A program made the translations under genes and the position numbers. Source: Bog-532 sp963720945 (GTDB lineage: Bacteria; Actinomycetota; Actinomycetes; Streptosporangiales; Streptosporangiaceae). Taken from it: a stretch of DNA of 64,000 bases. Positions 1-8,394 of the stretch are shown one piece after another; the first letter of the stretch is position 1, and every line of letters begins with the position of its first letter. The notes below the pieces were generated by a model. It saw only the letters and a list, made by a program, of their open reading frames with translations. It searched no databases and had not been told where the DNA came from. The stretch spans positions 124,001 to 188,000 of the forward strand of contig CAVRHH010000005.1 of NCBI GenBank assembly GCA_963720945.1, written 5' to 3'.

Positions 1-196
1 CACCGATCGCAGCAAGGAACTCGCCACGGTGCGGCGTATCCCTGGGTATCACGTAGCGTGCACGCCGTGGCGCGCGCTCCGCCGGCGATACCGGCTCGGC
101 TGGCATCGGCATTAGGTTCGCAGTAAGAGATGGCGCGTGTCCACAGACACGGTGCAACCGGGGCGAGGGTGCCGGAAGTGGCGGCCCCGGCCTCGT

Positions 197-1282
197 TCAG
201 CTGGCGGGCGGGGACGCCGTTTCGACGGAGACCTTGAAGAAATCGGGCCGCAGCATGACCACCGTCAGCGCGACCGGGACCGACGACTGATCGAACCGGA
301 TGGTCACCGTGATCGCCGGCTGGCCCGGAGCCAGGTGCAGGCCCCGGGCGATCGACGGCTGCGGCGGGGACAGCTCCACGTTCAGCGCGGCCGGGCGTCC
401 CGCGGTGACCAGGCTATCCGCGTCAGCCGGGCCCGTCCCGGCGGCCTCGGCAGATCCGGCGGGCTCGGAAGGGCTGGAAGGGCCGGCAGATCCGGCGGCC
501 TCGGCGGGCCCGGGCGGCCCGGCGCGCTCCGCAAGGTCAGCGGGCGCAGCACGCTCGGCGGCCTCGGCGGCCTCGGCGGCCTCGGCGGGCCCGGGCGGGC
601 CGGCGCGCTCCGCAAGGTCAGCGGGCGCAGCACGCTCGGCGGCCTCGGCGGGCGGGGCGGACAGCACCTCCTCGAATGCGGGCAGCCAGCCGGATTCGCT
701 GTCCGCGTCCTGCGGCGCGGTCACCCGGGGCGCGGCCGGCTGGCGAGGGCTCGCGGACTGCGGCAGGTAGGCGGTGGACATGGCGACCGGGGACCCACCC
801 GAGGTCCACAGGCAGCGGACGACCTGGACCTGCGCGCCGGGCGTGAGCCCCAGGGCCCAGCGGATGTCCTGCGGCGCCGGGCGCCGCGACACATGCTTGG
901 CCTGGCAGACGATCGCGCTGCCCATCGGGTCGACGGTCGTGCTGAGCCCGGCCAGCCCTTCGATCGGTATCTGGTACTCGGCCGGGCTGGCCCGGTACAG
1001 CTGGCCGTCGGGCAATTTGCGCAGCAGCGAGCGCCGGGACAGTTCCTCGACGGCGACGTCGATCTCGGCCAGGCTCACGTTGAACCGGCGGGCCAGCGCG
1101 CTGCGCCGGGGCAGCTTCCAGCCCGGCTCACGATGGACCAGCGCCGCCGCCATCCGGTCCGCCAGCACCCCGGCGGCCGACCCCTGGTTACCGGAGCCGT
1201 CCTCGCCTCCCCTGTGCTCGTCGGGCGTGGCATCGCCGCCCGCGGCCGCTGTCCCGCCCCTGCGTTCGGTCCCTGCAGTCAT
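197..1282 (-). CDS. GntR-family transcriptional regulator with UTRA-like ligand domain
   Basis: 361 residues. Residues about 35-95 form a GntR winged helix (ADRMAAALVHREPGWKLPRR, then RRFNVS and the recognition-helix region VAVEELSRRSLL). The rest resembles a UTRA effector domain: a strand set around SRRPAPQDIRWALGLTPGAQ and a C-terminal strand pair (PAITVTIRFDQSSVPVALTV). Between them, at about residues 205-275, is a long Ala/Glu/Pro/Gly-rich insertion built from a duplicated 27-residue unit that splits the UTRA fold. The ATG overlaps the stop of a small upstream reading frame by four bases (ATGA), suggesting coupled translation. Family membership is clear; the effector and targets cannot be read from the sequence. 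Regulators of this class normally bind DNA as dimers and respond to a small metabolite. Confidence 0.85.
   Translation of the reverse strand: MTAGTERRGGTAAAGGDATPDEHRGGEDGSGNQGSAAGVLADRMAAALVHREPGWKLPRRSALARRFNVSLAEIDVAVEELSRRSLLRKLPDGQLYRASPAEYQIPIEGLAGLSTTVDPMGSAIVCQAKHVSRRPAPQDIRWALGLTPGAQVQVVRCLWTSGGSPVAMSTAYLPQSASPRQPAAPRVTAPQDADSESGWLPAFEEVLSAPPAEAAERAAPADLAERAGPPGPAEAAEAAEAAERAAPADLAERAGPPGPAEAAGSAGPSSPSEPAGSAEAAGTGPADADSLVTAGRPAALNVELSPPQPSIARGLHLAPGQPAITVTIRFDQSSVPVALTVVMLRPDFFKVSVETASPPAS
493..651. repeat. 81-bp in-frame tandem duplication inside the GntR gene
   Basis: Two copies (493-570 and 574-651) are nearly identical at a shift of 81 bp, with one mismatch in the core. They encode two copies of a 27-residue Ala/Glu-rich segment containing AAPADLAERAGPPGPAEAA. 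The shift is a multiple of three, so the reading frame survives. This looks like a slippage or unequal-exchange product. Confidence 0.9.
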
Positions 1283-1467
1283 TCTGCATTGCGCCGGGAG
1301 CTGGTGAACAGGAACATGTCACCCACGTTTTCGCCGCGCATCAACGGGATGATCTTCGTGCCCGGCCGCGAGGCAGCGGGGCGGAGCGACGTGATCACCG
1401 AAACCAGGCGTCCCTCGTTCAGAAACACCTTCCGGGGAGCGGGATCAGCCGGCTCTGCGAAAACCAC
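1279..1467 (-). CDS. Small hypothetical protein, translationally coupled to the GntR gene
   Basis: 62 residues from a GTG start; a weak GAGG lies about 13 bases upstream. The stop overlaps the GntR start codon (ATGA), which is the main reason to believe it is translated. The protein begins MVFAEPADPAPRKVFLNEGR and has a strand-like middle (LVSVITSL, TKIIPLM). No family is recognised. It could also be a remnant or a chance frame that serves only to couple translation. Confidence 0.35.
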   Translation of the reverse strand: MVFAEPADPAPRKVFLNEGRLVSVITSLRPAASRPGTKIIPLMRGENVGDMFLFTSSRRNAE

Positions 1468-1735
1468 TCTGTTGCGCCCTCACGTGGTATCGGGCTGTCA
1501 GTGTGACGGGGACGGATGGGCCGTTACCGGACAAGGCCACCGCAACCCGGTCCATTGATAAACAGCGGGAGTGAAACGGTGCTGAACGCCGGTATGCGCA
1601 CTGGCGACCAGTAGGTAACACGTCGGTGAACTCATGAGAGACTCTGGGCGTGAAACGTACGTTGTGCGTGCCGTACGTATTTCGCTTCGTCATGGCTGGC
1701 CACGGGCGTGACGGCGCTTCATGATGCGGGCCGGC

Positions 1736-2380
1736 CTACTGCGGGGCCTGGGACCCGGCCAGGTAGATCACCCGCCGGGACACATTGACGGCGTGGTCGC
1801 CGAGACGCTCGTAGAAGCGCGCCACCAGCGTCATCTCCATCGTTACCGGCAGTGCCATTCCTCCTCCCGCAAGCTCGGCTATCAGGCTCGCATGAAGCTC
1901 GTCCGTCTCCTCATCACGTTCGGCGAGGACAGCCGCGACGGAACTGTCCCGGCGGTACCAGGCGTCCGCCGCCTGGCGCCACATGTCGGATACGACACTT
2001 CCCATTCGCTCGACAAGTCCCCGGGTACGGGGTGAGAGATCGTCCTTGAGGATGTGGTCGGCCCGGCGCGCGATGTGTTCGACCAGGTCGTGAGAGCGCT
2101 CCAGTTCGGGCACGATACGCAGCACGGACAGCAGGAAGCGCAGGTCGGAAGCGACCGGCGCCTGCAGCAAGATGGCCCGGTTGACCAGTTCCTCGATCTC
2201 CGGGTAGAGAGCGTTGATCACCCGCTCGCGTTCGGCCAGCAGCTTGGCCACTTCGTTGTTGCCGGTCAGCAGCGCATCGGTCGCCTTGGCCAGGTCCTCG
2301 GCGACCATGGCGAACAGTTCGATGACCTTAGCTTCGATAGCCTCCAGCTCCTGCTGGAATTCCTGTCGATGCTCGACCAT
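1736..2380 (-). CDS. phoU: Phosphate transport system regulator PhoU
   Basis: 214 residues, the usual PhoU length. The protein is two repeats of a three-helix bundle; the metal-binding signature is seen in each half, as ELERSHDLVEHIARR in the first and FYERLGDHAVNVSRRV in the second. PhoU proteins dampen phosphate-starvation signalling and Pst uptake by contacting the sensor kinase and the PstB ATPase. It lies on the same strand as pstSCAB, 230 bp downstream of pstB, so it may be co-transcribed or have its own promoter. A GGAGG Shine-Dalgarno precedes the ATG and is itself covered by a 17-codon upstream frame ending two bases before it. Confidence 0.95.
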   Translation of the reverse strand: MVEHRQEFQQELEAIEAKVIELFAMVAEDLAKATDALLTGNNEVAKLLAERERVINALYPEIEELVNRAILLQAPVASDLRFLLSVLRIVPELERSHDLVEHIARRADHILKDDLSPRTRGLVERMGSVVSDMWRQAADAWYRRDSSVAAVLAERDEETDELHASLIAELAGGGMALPVTMEMTLVARFYERLGDHAVNVSRRVIYLAGSQAPQ

Positions 2381-2382
2381 GA

Positions 2383-2436
2383 TCAGAGCCTCCTGGGCGA
2401 CGTCCCGGCACTCCAGCCGCAGACCGTGATCTTCAT
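2383..2436 (-). CDS. Possible 17-codon upstream reading frame abutting phoU
   Basis: A strong Shine-Dalgarno (GAGAAGGGG) sits seven bases before an ATG that opens MKITVCGWSAGTSPRRL and stops two bases before the phoU ATG. The phoU Shine-Dalgarno lies inside the last codons, a layout typical of translational coupling or of a regulatory leader peptide. The start MKITVCGxSxG also resembles the N-terminus of some metallo-beta-lactamase-fold proteins, so it may instead be the stump of a deleted gene. No experimental family is known to me. Confidence 0.4.
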   Translation of the reverse strand: MKITVCGWSAGTSPRRL

Positions 2437-2610
2437 GGTTACCCCTTCTCCGGCATTCTCATGCCCCCGGCTCGATCCGTTTCATCCGGCGGGCTGAATG
2501 GGCGGAGGGCCGGCAAAAGAAGGGCCTTACGGTGGCTATGCACGCCATTGGCGTCGGGCGGCGGGACATTTAGACCTGCGCATGTTTACCCATGGCCGCG
2601 CATCATGAAC

Positions 2611-3480
2611 TCAGCCCATCCGCCCGGTGACGTAGGCCTTGGTGCGGGGGTCGTGCGGGTCCTCAAAGATCTGCTGGGTCCGGCCGTACTCGACGAGCAC
2701 GCCCGTGCGGGTATCGCTCTTCTCGTTGACGAGCACGGAGAAGACGGCGGTGCGGTCGCTGACCCGCGTGGCCTGCTGCATGTTGTGGGTGACGATGACG
2801 ATGGTGTACCGCGACTTGAGCTCGCGCATCAGGTCCTCGATGGCGCTGGTCGCGATGGGGTCGAGCGCGGAGGCGGGCTCGTCCATGAGGACAACGTCCG
2901 GCTCGACCGCGATCGTGCGCGCGATGCACAGCCGCTGCGCCTGGCCGCCGGACAGGCTCAGGCCCGACGTGTTGAGGCGGTTCTTGACCTCATCCCACAG
3001 CGCGGCCTGGCGTAGCGAGCGCTCGACGATCTCGTTCAGCCTGCCCTTGTTGTGCTCGCCGTTGATGCGCGGCCCGTAGGCGACGTTGTCGTAGATGGAC
3101 TTCGGGAACGGGTTCGGCTTCTGGAAGACCATGCCGATGCGCCGGCGCACGGCAATCGGGGAGACATCCTTGCCGTACAGGGACGCGCCGCGGTAGGCCA
3201 TGTCCCCTTCTACCCGGGCACCCGGCACGAGGTCGTTCATCCGGTTGAACGCCCGCAGCACCGTCGTCTTGCCGCTTCCCGACGAGCCGATGAAAGCCGT
3301 GATCTCGTTCTCATAGACGGACATCGAGACGTCCGTGACGGCCTTGAAGGCGCTGTACCAGATCGATACGTTCCGCACATCGAAGATGGTGTCCCCGGTC
3401 GCGGGCGACTCCGCCTGGGGCTGGGCCACCACCTCGGGCCGCGGAAGGTTGGTGACGATATTCTGCTCAGACTCTTCCAT
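2611..3480 (-). CDS. pstB: Phosphate ABC transporter ATP-binding protein PstB
   Basis: 289 residues. Walker A GSSGSGKTT at residues 65-73, Q-loop VFQKPNPFP, signature LSGGQAQRL, Walker B DVVLMDEPASALD and H-switch IVIVTHN are all intact. PstB hydrolyses ATP on the cytoplasmic face to drive phosphate import through PstC/PstA. The N-terminus has a roughly 30-residue extension before the ABC core (TIFDVRNVSIWY), slightly longer than usual. It starts seven bases after pstA, so the genes are co-transcribed. Expected regulation is by phosphate starvation through the promoter in front of pstS. Confidence 0.97.
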   Translation of the reverse strand: MEESEQNIVTNLPRPEVVAQPQAESPATGDTIFDVRNVSIWYSAFKAVTDVSMSVYENEITAFIGSSGSGKTTVLRAFNRMNDLVPGARVEGDMAYRGASLYGKDVSPIAVRRRIGMVFQKPNPFPKSIYDNVAYGPRINGEHNKGRLNEIVERSLRQAALWDEVKNRLNTSGLSLSGGQAQRLCIARTIAVEPDVVLMDEPASALDPIATSAIEDLMRELKSRYTIVIVTHNMQQATRVSDRTAVFSVLVNEKSDTRTGVLVEYGRTQQIFEDPHDPRTKAYVTGRMG

Positions 3481-3487
3481 GACTTCC

Positions 3488-4378
3488 CTAGCGCGCGTAT
3501 CGGGCGAATCGTGCGGTAATGAGCCGGGCGACGATCATGAGGATGAACGCGATCGCGATCAGCGTGAGCGCCGCGCCCCAGCCGCGCCCCTGGGCGCCGA
3601 CAAACGACGAATTCGCGTTCACGAAGATCTGCGAGGGCAGCGACGTGTTGGCACCGCTGAATACGTTCGGGTTGGCGGTGGACACCGTGAGAATGGTGAA
3701 CAGCAGCGGCGCCGTCTCACCGGCCGCCCGGGCGACGGCGAGCAGGGCCCCGCTGACGATGCCGCCGATCGCCGCCGGCAGCACCACCGTGACCGTCACG
3801 CGGGCCTTGGTGGCGCCAAGGGCGTAGCTCCCTTCACGCAGCGCGTCCGGCACCAGCTTCAGCATCTCATCCGTGGAGCGGATCACGACCGGCAGCATCA
3901 GGCAGGCCAGGGCGAACGCGCCGGCCAGGCCCGAGAAACCGAAATGCAGCACCCAGATAGAGAAGATGAACAGGCCCATCACGATCGATGGCACGCCCGT
4001 CATCACATCGCTAAAGAACCCGATCAGCCGGGCCAGCGGATTCTTGCCGCCGTACTCGTTCAGGTAGACCGCGCCCAGCACGCCGAGCGGCACGGCCATG
4101 ACCGTGGCCAGGGCGGTGATCTCGATCGTGCCGAGGACCGCCGGCCCGATCCCGCCGACGTTCGCGGGCAGCACCTGCGGCGGGATCGGGCTGGTCAGGA
4201 AGGACCAGCTGATGACCGAGGCGCCCTTGGAGATCACCGTGAACAGGACGAACCCGAGCGGGATGATCACGAGCACGAACGAGAACACCATCAGCACGGT
4301 CGCGATGCGGCTCTTGGCGCGCCGCCAGGACGGCGGCTCCCGCAGGTCGACCTGCTGTCCGGCACCGGCCACAGCCAT
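3488..4378 (-). CDS. pstA: Phosphate ABC transporter permease PstA
   Basis: 296 residues with six predicted membrane segments, from IATVLMVFSFVLVIIPLGFV at about residue 26 to the C-terminal segment AALTLIAIAFILMIVARLI. The inner-membrane permease signature with the EAA loop is visible as EGSYALGATKARVTVTVVLP, the site that contacts PstB. It forms the phosphate channel with PstC. The start codon overlaps the pstC stop (ATGA), indicating coupled translation. Confidence 0.95.
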   Translation of the reverse strand: MAVAGAGQQVDLREPPSWRRAKSRIATVLMVFSFVLVIIPLGFVLFTVISKGASVISWSFLTSPIPPQVLPANVGGIGPAVLGTIEITALATVMAVPLGVLGAVYLNEYGGKNPLARLIGFFSDVMTGVPSIVMGLFIFSIWVLHFGFSGLAGAFALACLMLPVVIRSTDEMLKLVPDALREGSYALGATKARVTVTVVLPAAIGGIVSGALLAVARAAGETAPLLFTILTVSTANPNVFSGANTSLPSQIFVNANSSFVGAQGRGWGAALTLIAIAFILMIVARLITARFARYAR

Positions 4379-5349
4379 CAGGCACCACGCTTCCGCCGGG
4401 CGGAGCGCTCCACGACTCCGCGGGCAATGATGTTGATGATGATCGTGATGACGAACAGAAGCACGCCGAGCCCGATCAGTGCGGCCCTGTACACGCCGGT
4501 GGCCTCGCCGAACTCGTTCGCGATGACCGAGGGCATGCTGTAGCCCGGGGCGAACAGGTGCGACGTGATCACGGGAGACGCGCCGATCACGAGCGCGGCC
4601 GCGATCGTCTCACCCATCGCCCGGCCCAGCCCGAGGAGCACCGCCCCGACGACGCCGCCCTGGCTGTGCGGCCAGACGGCGCCGCGGATCATCTCCAGGC
4701 GGGTGGCGCCCAGCGCGTACGCGCCCTCCCGATCGATCGCCGGCACCGTCGCGATGACCTCGCGCGACAGCGAGGTCACGATCGGCGTGATCATGAAGGC
4801 CAGGATGATGCCGGCGGTGAAGAACGACGCCCCGCTGGTGGGCTGCCCGAACAGGGGGCCGAGCACCGGGGTGCCGTTGACGCCCCCGGCTATTGAGGTG
4901 TAGATGCGGCCGATCCAGGGCGCGAACACCAGAATGCCCCAGAGGCCCCAGACCACCGACGGGACCACCGCCAGGAGGTCGATCACGTAGACGATCGGCC
5001 GTGACCACCGGTACGGCACCACCTCGGTCAGCAGCAGGGCGATGCCCACGCTGACCGGCACGGCCATCACGAGGGCGATCACCCCCGTGATGGCCGTGCC
5101 GTAAATGAAGGGCAGCGCACCGAACTGGTTGTCCGTGGGGTTCCAGGTCTTCGAGAAGATCTTCAGGCCCTCGGTGCTGAACCACGACGACGCCTGCTGG
5201 CTGGTCGAGACGGCGATCAGGATCAGGATCACCAGGACCAGCAGGCCGGCCGCCAGCGCGAGGACCTGGAAGATGCGGTCGCCGAGCGGCCGCCGCTCCT
5301 CCAGGGCGCTGGCCGGCACGGCCTGATGCTCCTGCGTAGCTGTGCTCAT
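4378..5349 (-). CDS. pstC: Phosphate ABC transporter permease PstC
   Basis: 323 residues. First membrane segment ALAAGLLVLVILILIAVSTS at about residues 31-50, followed by five more. The large extracytoplasmic loop between the first two segments carries NPTDNQFGALPFIYGT. The EAA loop EGAYALGATRLEMIRGAVWP is the PstB contact. It pairs with PstA as the phosphate channel. It lies 39 bp after pstS and overlaps pstA by four bases, so the operon order is pstS-pstC-pstA-pstB. Confidence 0.95.
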   Translation of the reverse strand: MSTATQEHQAVPASALEERRPLGDRIFQVLALAAGLLVLVILILIAVSTSQQASSWFSTEGLKIFSKTWNPTDNQFGALPFIYGTAITGVIALVMAVPVSVGIALLLTEVVPYRWSRPIVYVIDLLAVVPSVVWGLWGILVFAPWIGRIYTSIAGGVNGTPVLGPLFGQPTSGASFFTAGIILAFMITPIVTSLSREVIATVPAIDREGAYALGATRLEMIRGAVWPHSQGGVVGAVLLGLGRAMGETIAAALVIGASPVITSHLFAPGYSMPSVIANEFGEATGVYRAALIGLGVLLFVITIIINIIARGVVERSARRKRGA

Positions 5350-5388
5350 GTGTTCGCTAACCGATCCGGTCCGCCTGCGCTACCGGGC

Positions 5389-6519
5389 TCAGGACGAGCT
5401 CGGGGCCGGGGCCGCCGACGACGAGCCGATCTTGCTGAGCTGCGCCACCGCCATCTGGTCGAGGTTGGAGGGCAGCGGCGCGTAGTTCAGCTCGGGGAGC
5501 AGCTTCTGCCCGTCCCCGAGCAGGTAGCCGATGTACCCCTTGAGGTTCGCCGCCGTCGTCGAGCTGGACTGAGCCTCGTAGACCAGATCCCACGACTGGT
5601 AGGTGATCGGGTACGAGGTCGCGCCGGGCGCCCAGATCGCGCTGAACGTCAGGTTGGGCGCGACCGTGGCCTGGCTGGCGGCGGCGGAGGCGGACGTCGT
5701 CGACGGCGCGACGTAGTCGCCGGCCTGGTTCTTGACCGAGGCGAAGACGAGGCCGGACGCCTTGGCGTCGGCATAGTCCACGTAGCCGATGGCGCCGGGA
5801 GTGCTCTTGATAATGGACGCCACGCCGCCGTTGCCGCTGCCGCCGCGGCTGGAGGCGGGCCAGTTGACGCTCGAGCTGCTGCCGAGCTTCCACACTCCCG
5901 GCGCGGACTTCACCAGGAACTCGGAGAAGTTCTGGGTGGTGCCCGAGGAGTCCGAGCGGCGGGCGATGGTGACCGCCGTGCTGGGCAGCTTCACGCCCGG
6001 GTTGAGCGACGCGATCGCGGAGTTGTTCCACGAGGTGATCGAGCCGTCGAAGAGCTGCGCGATGACCGGCCCCGTCAGCTTCAGGTTACTGACGCCGGAC
6101 AGGTTGTACGAAACCGTGATCGGCCCGATGACGACGGGGAAGTAGAGGACGGTCTTGCCCGTGAAGAGCGAGGCCTGAGAGGAGGGGATCGGCGAGTCCG
6201 AGCCCGCGTAGTTGACGACCCCCGAGGCCAGGTCCGTCCGTCCCTTGCCCGAGCCGCCGCTGCCGTAGTTGACCGTCAGGCCGGGCTGGATCGACTTGAA
6301 GCTCTGGATGGCCGTCTGCTGGAAGGTGGTCTGGAACGTCGACCCGCTTCCGTTGAGCGTGCCCGAGAGCTTGGCGGCAGCGCTGCTGCTCGACGAGGAT
6401 GGCTTGGTGCTCGACGACGGGCTGCTACTGCCCGACGAGCTGCAGGCGGCGAGGGACAAAGCCGCCGCGACAAGAGCGACCCCTGCCGTCGCGCCCCCCT
6501 GGATCCGCACACGTTGCAT
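5389..6519 (-). CDS. pstS: Phosphate-binding lipoprotein PstS
   Basis: 376 residues. A lipoprotein signal peptide ends in the lipobox LAAC with the lipidated Cys at residue 26, followed by a Ser-rich tether of about 25 residues. The binding domain begins LSGTLNGSGSTFQTTFQQTA, the family phosphate-loop region, and shows further conserved segments (ASGVVNYAGSDSPIP, SDSSGTTQNFSEFL, GAIGYVDYADA). It captures phosphate outside the membrane and delivers it to PstC/PstA. It is the first gene of the operon; the 600-bp upstream region contains a PHO-box-like array. Confidence 0.96.
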   Translation of the reverse strand: MQRVRIQGGATAGVALVAAALSLAACSSSGSSSPSSSTKPSSSSSSAAAKLSGTLNGSGSTFQTTFQQTAIQSFKSIQPGLTVNYGSGGSGKGRTDLASGVVNYAGSDSPIPSSQASLFTGKTVLYFPVVIGPITVSYNLSGVSNLKLTGPVIAQLFDGSITSWNNSAIASLNPGVKLPSTAVTIARRSDSSGTTQNFSEFLVKSAPGVWKLGSSSSVNWPASSRGGSGNGGVASIIKSTPGAIGYVDYADAKASGLVFASVKNQAGDYVAPSTTSASAAASQATVAPNLTFSAIWAPGATSYPITYQSWDLVYEAQSSSTTAANLKGYIGYLLGDGQKLLPELNYAPLPSNLDQMAVAQLSKIGSSSAAPAPSSS

Positions 6520-6730
6520 ATCAGATACCCCTCTATAGTTACCCTGCCAAGGGTGGCCGCAAGGAAGGCTTAGCTGCCCTGCGCGGCCACGAGGATTGCC
6601 GTACTGGTGTGAGGCCGGCCACTGGCCTGACTGGAGGCGACATGACCGGCTGGCTCGAACACCTCGTCAGTCACCTCAGACCCCCGGCCATCCCACTCTG
6701 TTCCGTAATGTCGGGCTCAAGGTAATGCCA

Positions 6731-6763
6731 GAGAAGTTAATTGCAGGCAAACGAAGTCTGAAC
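6731..6763 (-). promoter_or_regulatory. PHO-box-like direct repeats upstream of pstS
   Basis: On the minus strand three adjoining 11-base units read GTTCAGACTTC, GTTTGCCTGCA and ATTAACTTCTC. The 11-base spacing and GTTCA-type first half match the direct-repeat layout known for actinobacterial PhoP sites in front of pstS. The first unit fits best and the third is weak. The array lies about 210 bp before the pstS start, so a long leader or another promoter would be required. Confidence 0.4.
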
Positions 6764-6833
6764 TTCACCTTGCGATTGCACTGCTGTTTGTGCGTGGGGG
6801 CACAGCCTGACGTGCGCCACCGCGCCGGGCGCC

Positions 6834-6882
6834 GCCCGGCCCGGCCCGGCCCGGCCCCGGCCCCGGCCCCGGCCCCGGCCCG
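6834..6882. repeat. GGCCC/GGCCCC simple-sequence tract
   Basis: A run of about 49 bp consists of CCCGG units (about four of five bases) changing to CCCCGG units (about four of six bases). It is pure G+C and self-complementary, so it could fold in RNA or slip in replication. It lies about 70 bp upstream of the PHO-box-like array, away from any gene start. Confidence 0.85.
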
Positions 6883-7141
6883 CGGACGTCTAGCCGCTGA
6901 TCCAGGCAGGGCCAGCCGGCCGCGACAATGAATCACCGTACCGGCGGTCATTATTCTTACGGCTTTCCTGCCGCGTGGGCCGGCGGGAAACCTGGCCGCG
7001 ATCGACGGCGGCCCAGTGATGCCGCTATCCGTCACCGCATGAGGCATATTTTTTACATCAAGCATTAGCGCAAAGTTTGTTTGTGTTAATCCAACATTTG
7101 CCTTCATCGGCCTGACGTGGCGTAGCGCAGGCGCAGCAAAA

Positions 7142-7177
7142 GCCCCGCCGCCGTGATGTACATCACGGCGGCGGGGC
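7142..7177 (-). terminator. Rho-independent terminator after the DUF1416 gene
   Basis: A perfect 36-bp palindrome (stem GCCCCGCCGCCGTGAT, centre GTAC) is followed on the minus strand by TTTT. It lies 29 bp after the stop of the DUF1416 gene and closes the sulfur operon. Confidence 0.85.
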
Positions 7178-7205
7178 CCGGATTCTGCTAAGGCCGCGTG
7201 GCGGC

Positions 7206-7532
7206 TCAGACCGTTACCTCAACCTTGGTGACCTTGCCGAACTCGGCCGACACGCTGCGGTCGGCGCGGGCCCCGCCGGGGGCGAGGACCCGGAGCTTCC
7301 AGGTGCCGGGCGCGGCGAAGAAGCGGAAACCGCCGTCCTCGCCGAGCGGCACCTCGGCCACAAACTCGTCGCCGGTGCCAAGCAGCCGGGCGTACCCGGT
7401 CGACACCGGGGCGTCGCCGCGCACGACACGCCCTTCAACCACGGCCTGGTTGCCCGCGTCGGCCGCCGCGGTCACCGGCGCACCGCCCGCGGGCGCGCCG
7501 CAGCCGTCCGGAGTCTGGTTCGCCTCGGTCAT
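7206..7532 (-). CDS. DUF1416 domain protein, partner of SseA
   Basis: 108 residues from the ATG that overlaps the sseA stop by four bases. The body is a small beta-sandwich: VVEGRVVRGDAPVSTGYARL, GEFVAEVPLGEDG-like turns, and FRFFAAPGTWKLRVLAPGG, similar to carboxypeptidase-regulatory-like folds. In actinobacteria this family is almost always encoded right after the rhodanese SseA, as here. A Cys-containing N-terminal stretch (TPDGCGAPAGG) precedes the fold. Its biochemical role is unknown; the coupling suggests it works with SseA in sulfur transfer. Confidence 0.85.
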   Translation of the reverse strand: MTEANQTPDGCGAPAGGAPVTAAADAGNQAVVEGRVVRGDAPVSTGYARLLGTGDEFVAEVPLGEDGGFRFFAAPGTWKLRVLAPGGARADRSVSAEFGKVTKVEVTV

Positions 7533-8371
7533 CGTGCATCGCCCAGCTCGATCGGGACGCCCACCAGTGACCCGTATTCGGTCCATGAGCCGTCGTAGTT
7601 CTTCACGTTCGGCTGCTCCAGCAGTTCGTGCAGGACGAACCAGGTGTGCGCGGAACGCTCACCGATCCGGCAGTAGGCGATGGTGTCCTTGCCGAAGTCC
7701 AGCCCGGCTTCGTCGGCGTACAGCGTGCGCAGTTCGCCGTCGGAGCGGAAGGTGCCATCCTCGTTGGCGGCCTTGGACCACGGAACGTTGCGCGCGGTCG
7801 GGATGTGGCCGCCACGCTGAGCCTGCTCCTGCGGCAGGTGCGCCGGGGCGAGCAGCCGCCCGGTGAACTCATCCGGCGAGCGGACATCGACCAGGTTGCG
7901 CTTGCCGATCGCGTCGAGCACCTCGTCACGCTTGGCCCGCAGCGTGGCATCCTGCTCGGACGCCTTGTATGCGGTAGCCGGGCGCTGGGGCACGTCGGTG
8001 GTCAGCTCGCGCGAGTCAAGCTCCCACTTCTTGCGGCCGCCGTCGAGGAGCTTGACGTTGTGGTGGCCGTACAGCTTGAAGTACCAGTAGGCGTAGGCAG
8101 CGAACCAGTTGTTGTTCCCGCCGTACAGCACGACCGTGTCGTCGTTGGAGATGCCGCGCTCAGAGAGCAGCTTCTCGAAGCCAACCCGGTCCACGAAGTC
8201 CCGCCGGACCGGGTCCTGCAGGTCCTTCTTCCAGTCGATCTTGATGGCGCTGGGGATGTGCCCCTTGTCGTAGGCGCTGGTGTCCTCGTCAACCTCGACG
8301 AGCACGACGCTGGGATCACCCGCGTGCGCCTCCACCCACTCTGCGTCCACGAGGGCTTCGGAGCGGCTCAT
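7529..8371 (-). CDS. sseA: Thiosulfate sulfurtransferase (tandem rhodanese) SseA
   Basis: 280 residues with two rhodanese domains. The N-terminal, non-catalytic domain covers about residues 1-130 (DAEWVEAHAGDPSVVLVEVD). The catalytic domain carries the persulfide-forming Cys234 in the loop YCRIGERS, the CxxxxR form usual for this actinobacterial family. It moves sulfane sulfur from thiosulfate or similar donors to cyanide or thiol acceptors. It sits between DUF4395 (23 bp upstream) and DUF1416 (4-base overlap) as one transcription unit behind a Cys-containing leader peptide. Confidence 0.95.
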   Translation of the reverse strand: MSRSEALVDAEWVEAHAGDPSVVLVEVDEDTSAYDKGHIPSAIKIDWKKDLQDPVRRDFVDRVGFEKLLSERGISNDDTVVLYGGNNNWFAAYAYWYFKLYGHHNVKLLDGGRKKWELDSRELTTDVPQRPATAYKASEQDATLRAKRDEVLDAIGKRNLVDVRSPDEFTGRLLAPAHLPQEQAQRGGHIPTARNVPWSKAANEDGTFRSDGELRTLYADEAGLDFGKDTIAYCRIGERSAHTWFVLHELLEQPNVKNYDGSWTEYGSLVGVPIELGDAR

Positions 8372-8394
8372 AACGTTAAACCTCCAGGTTTGGA

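Larger units (their letters stand above)
6520..7141. other. Intergenic region upstream of pstS
   Basis: About 620 bp without a convincing gene. It holds the pstS promoter region, including the PHO-box-like array (6731-6763), a GGCCC-type simple repeat (6834-6882) and an AT-richer patch near 7040-7100. Reading frames here are open only because of base composition and show no protein-like features. Confidence 0.6.

Noticed and set aside
1445..1693. 82-codon minus-strand frame upstream of the small GntR-coupled frame
   Set aside because: No family similarity; overlaps the better-supported 1279-1467 frame and has no coupling.
6596..6931. Open reading frames of 100-140 codons in the pstS upstream region
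   Set aside because: Low-complexity, Pro/Ala/Gly/Arg composition caused by the GGCCC tract; no family features or ribosome site.
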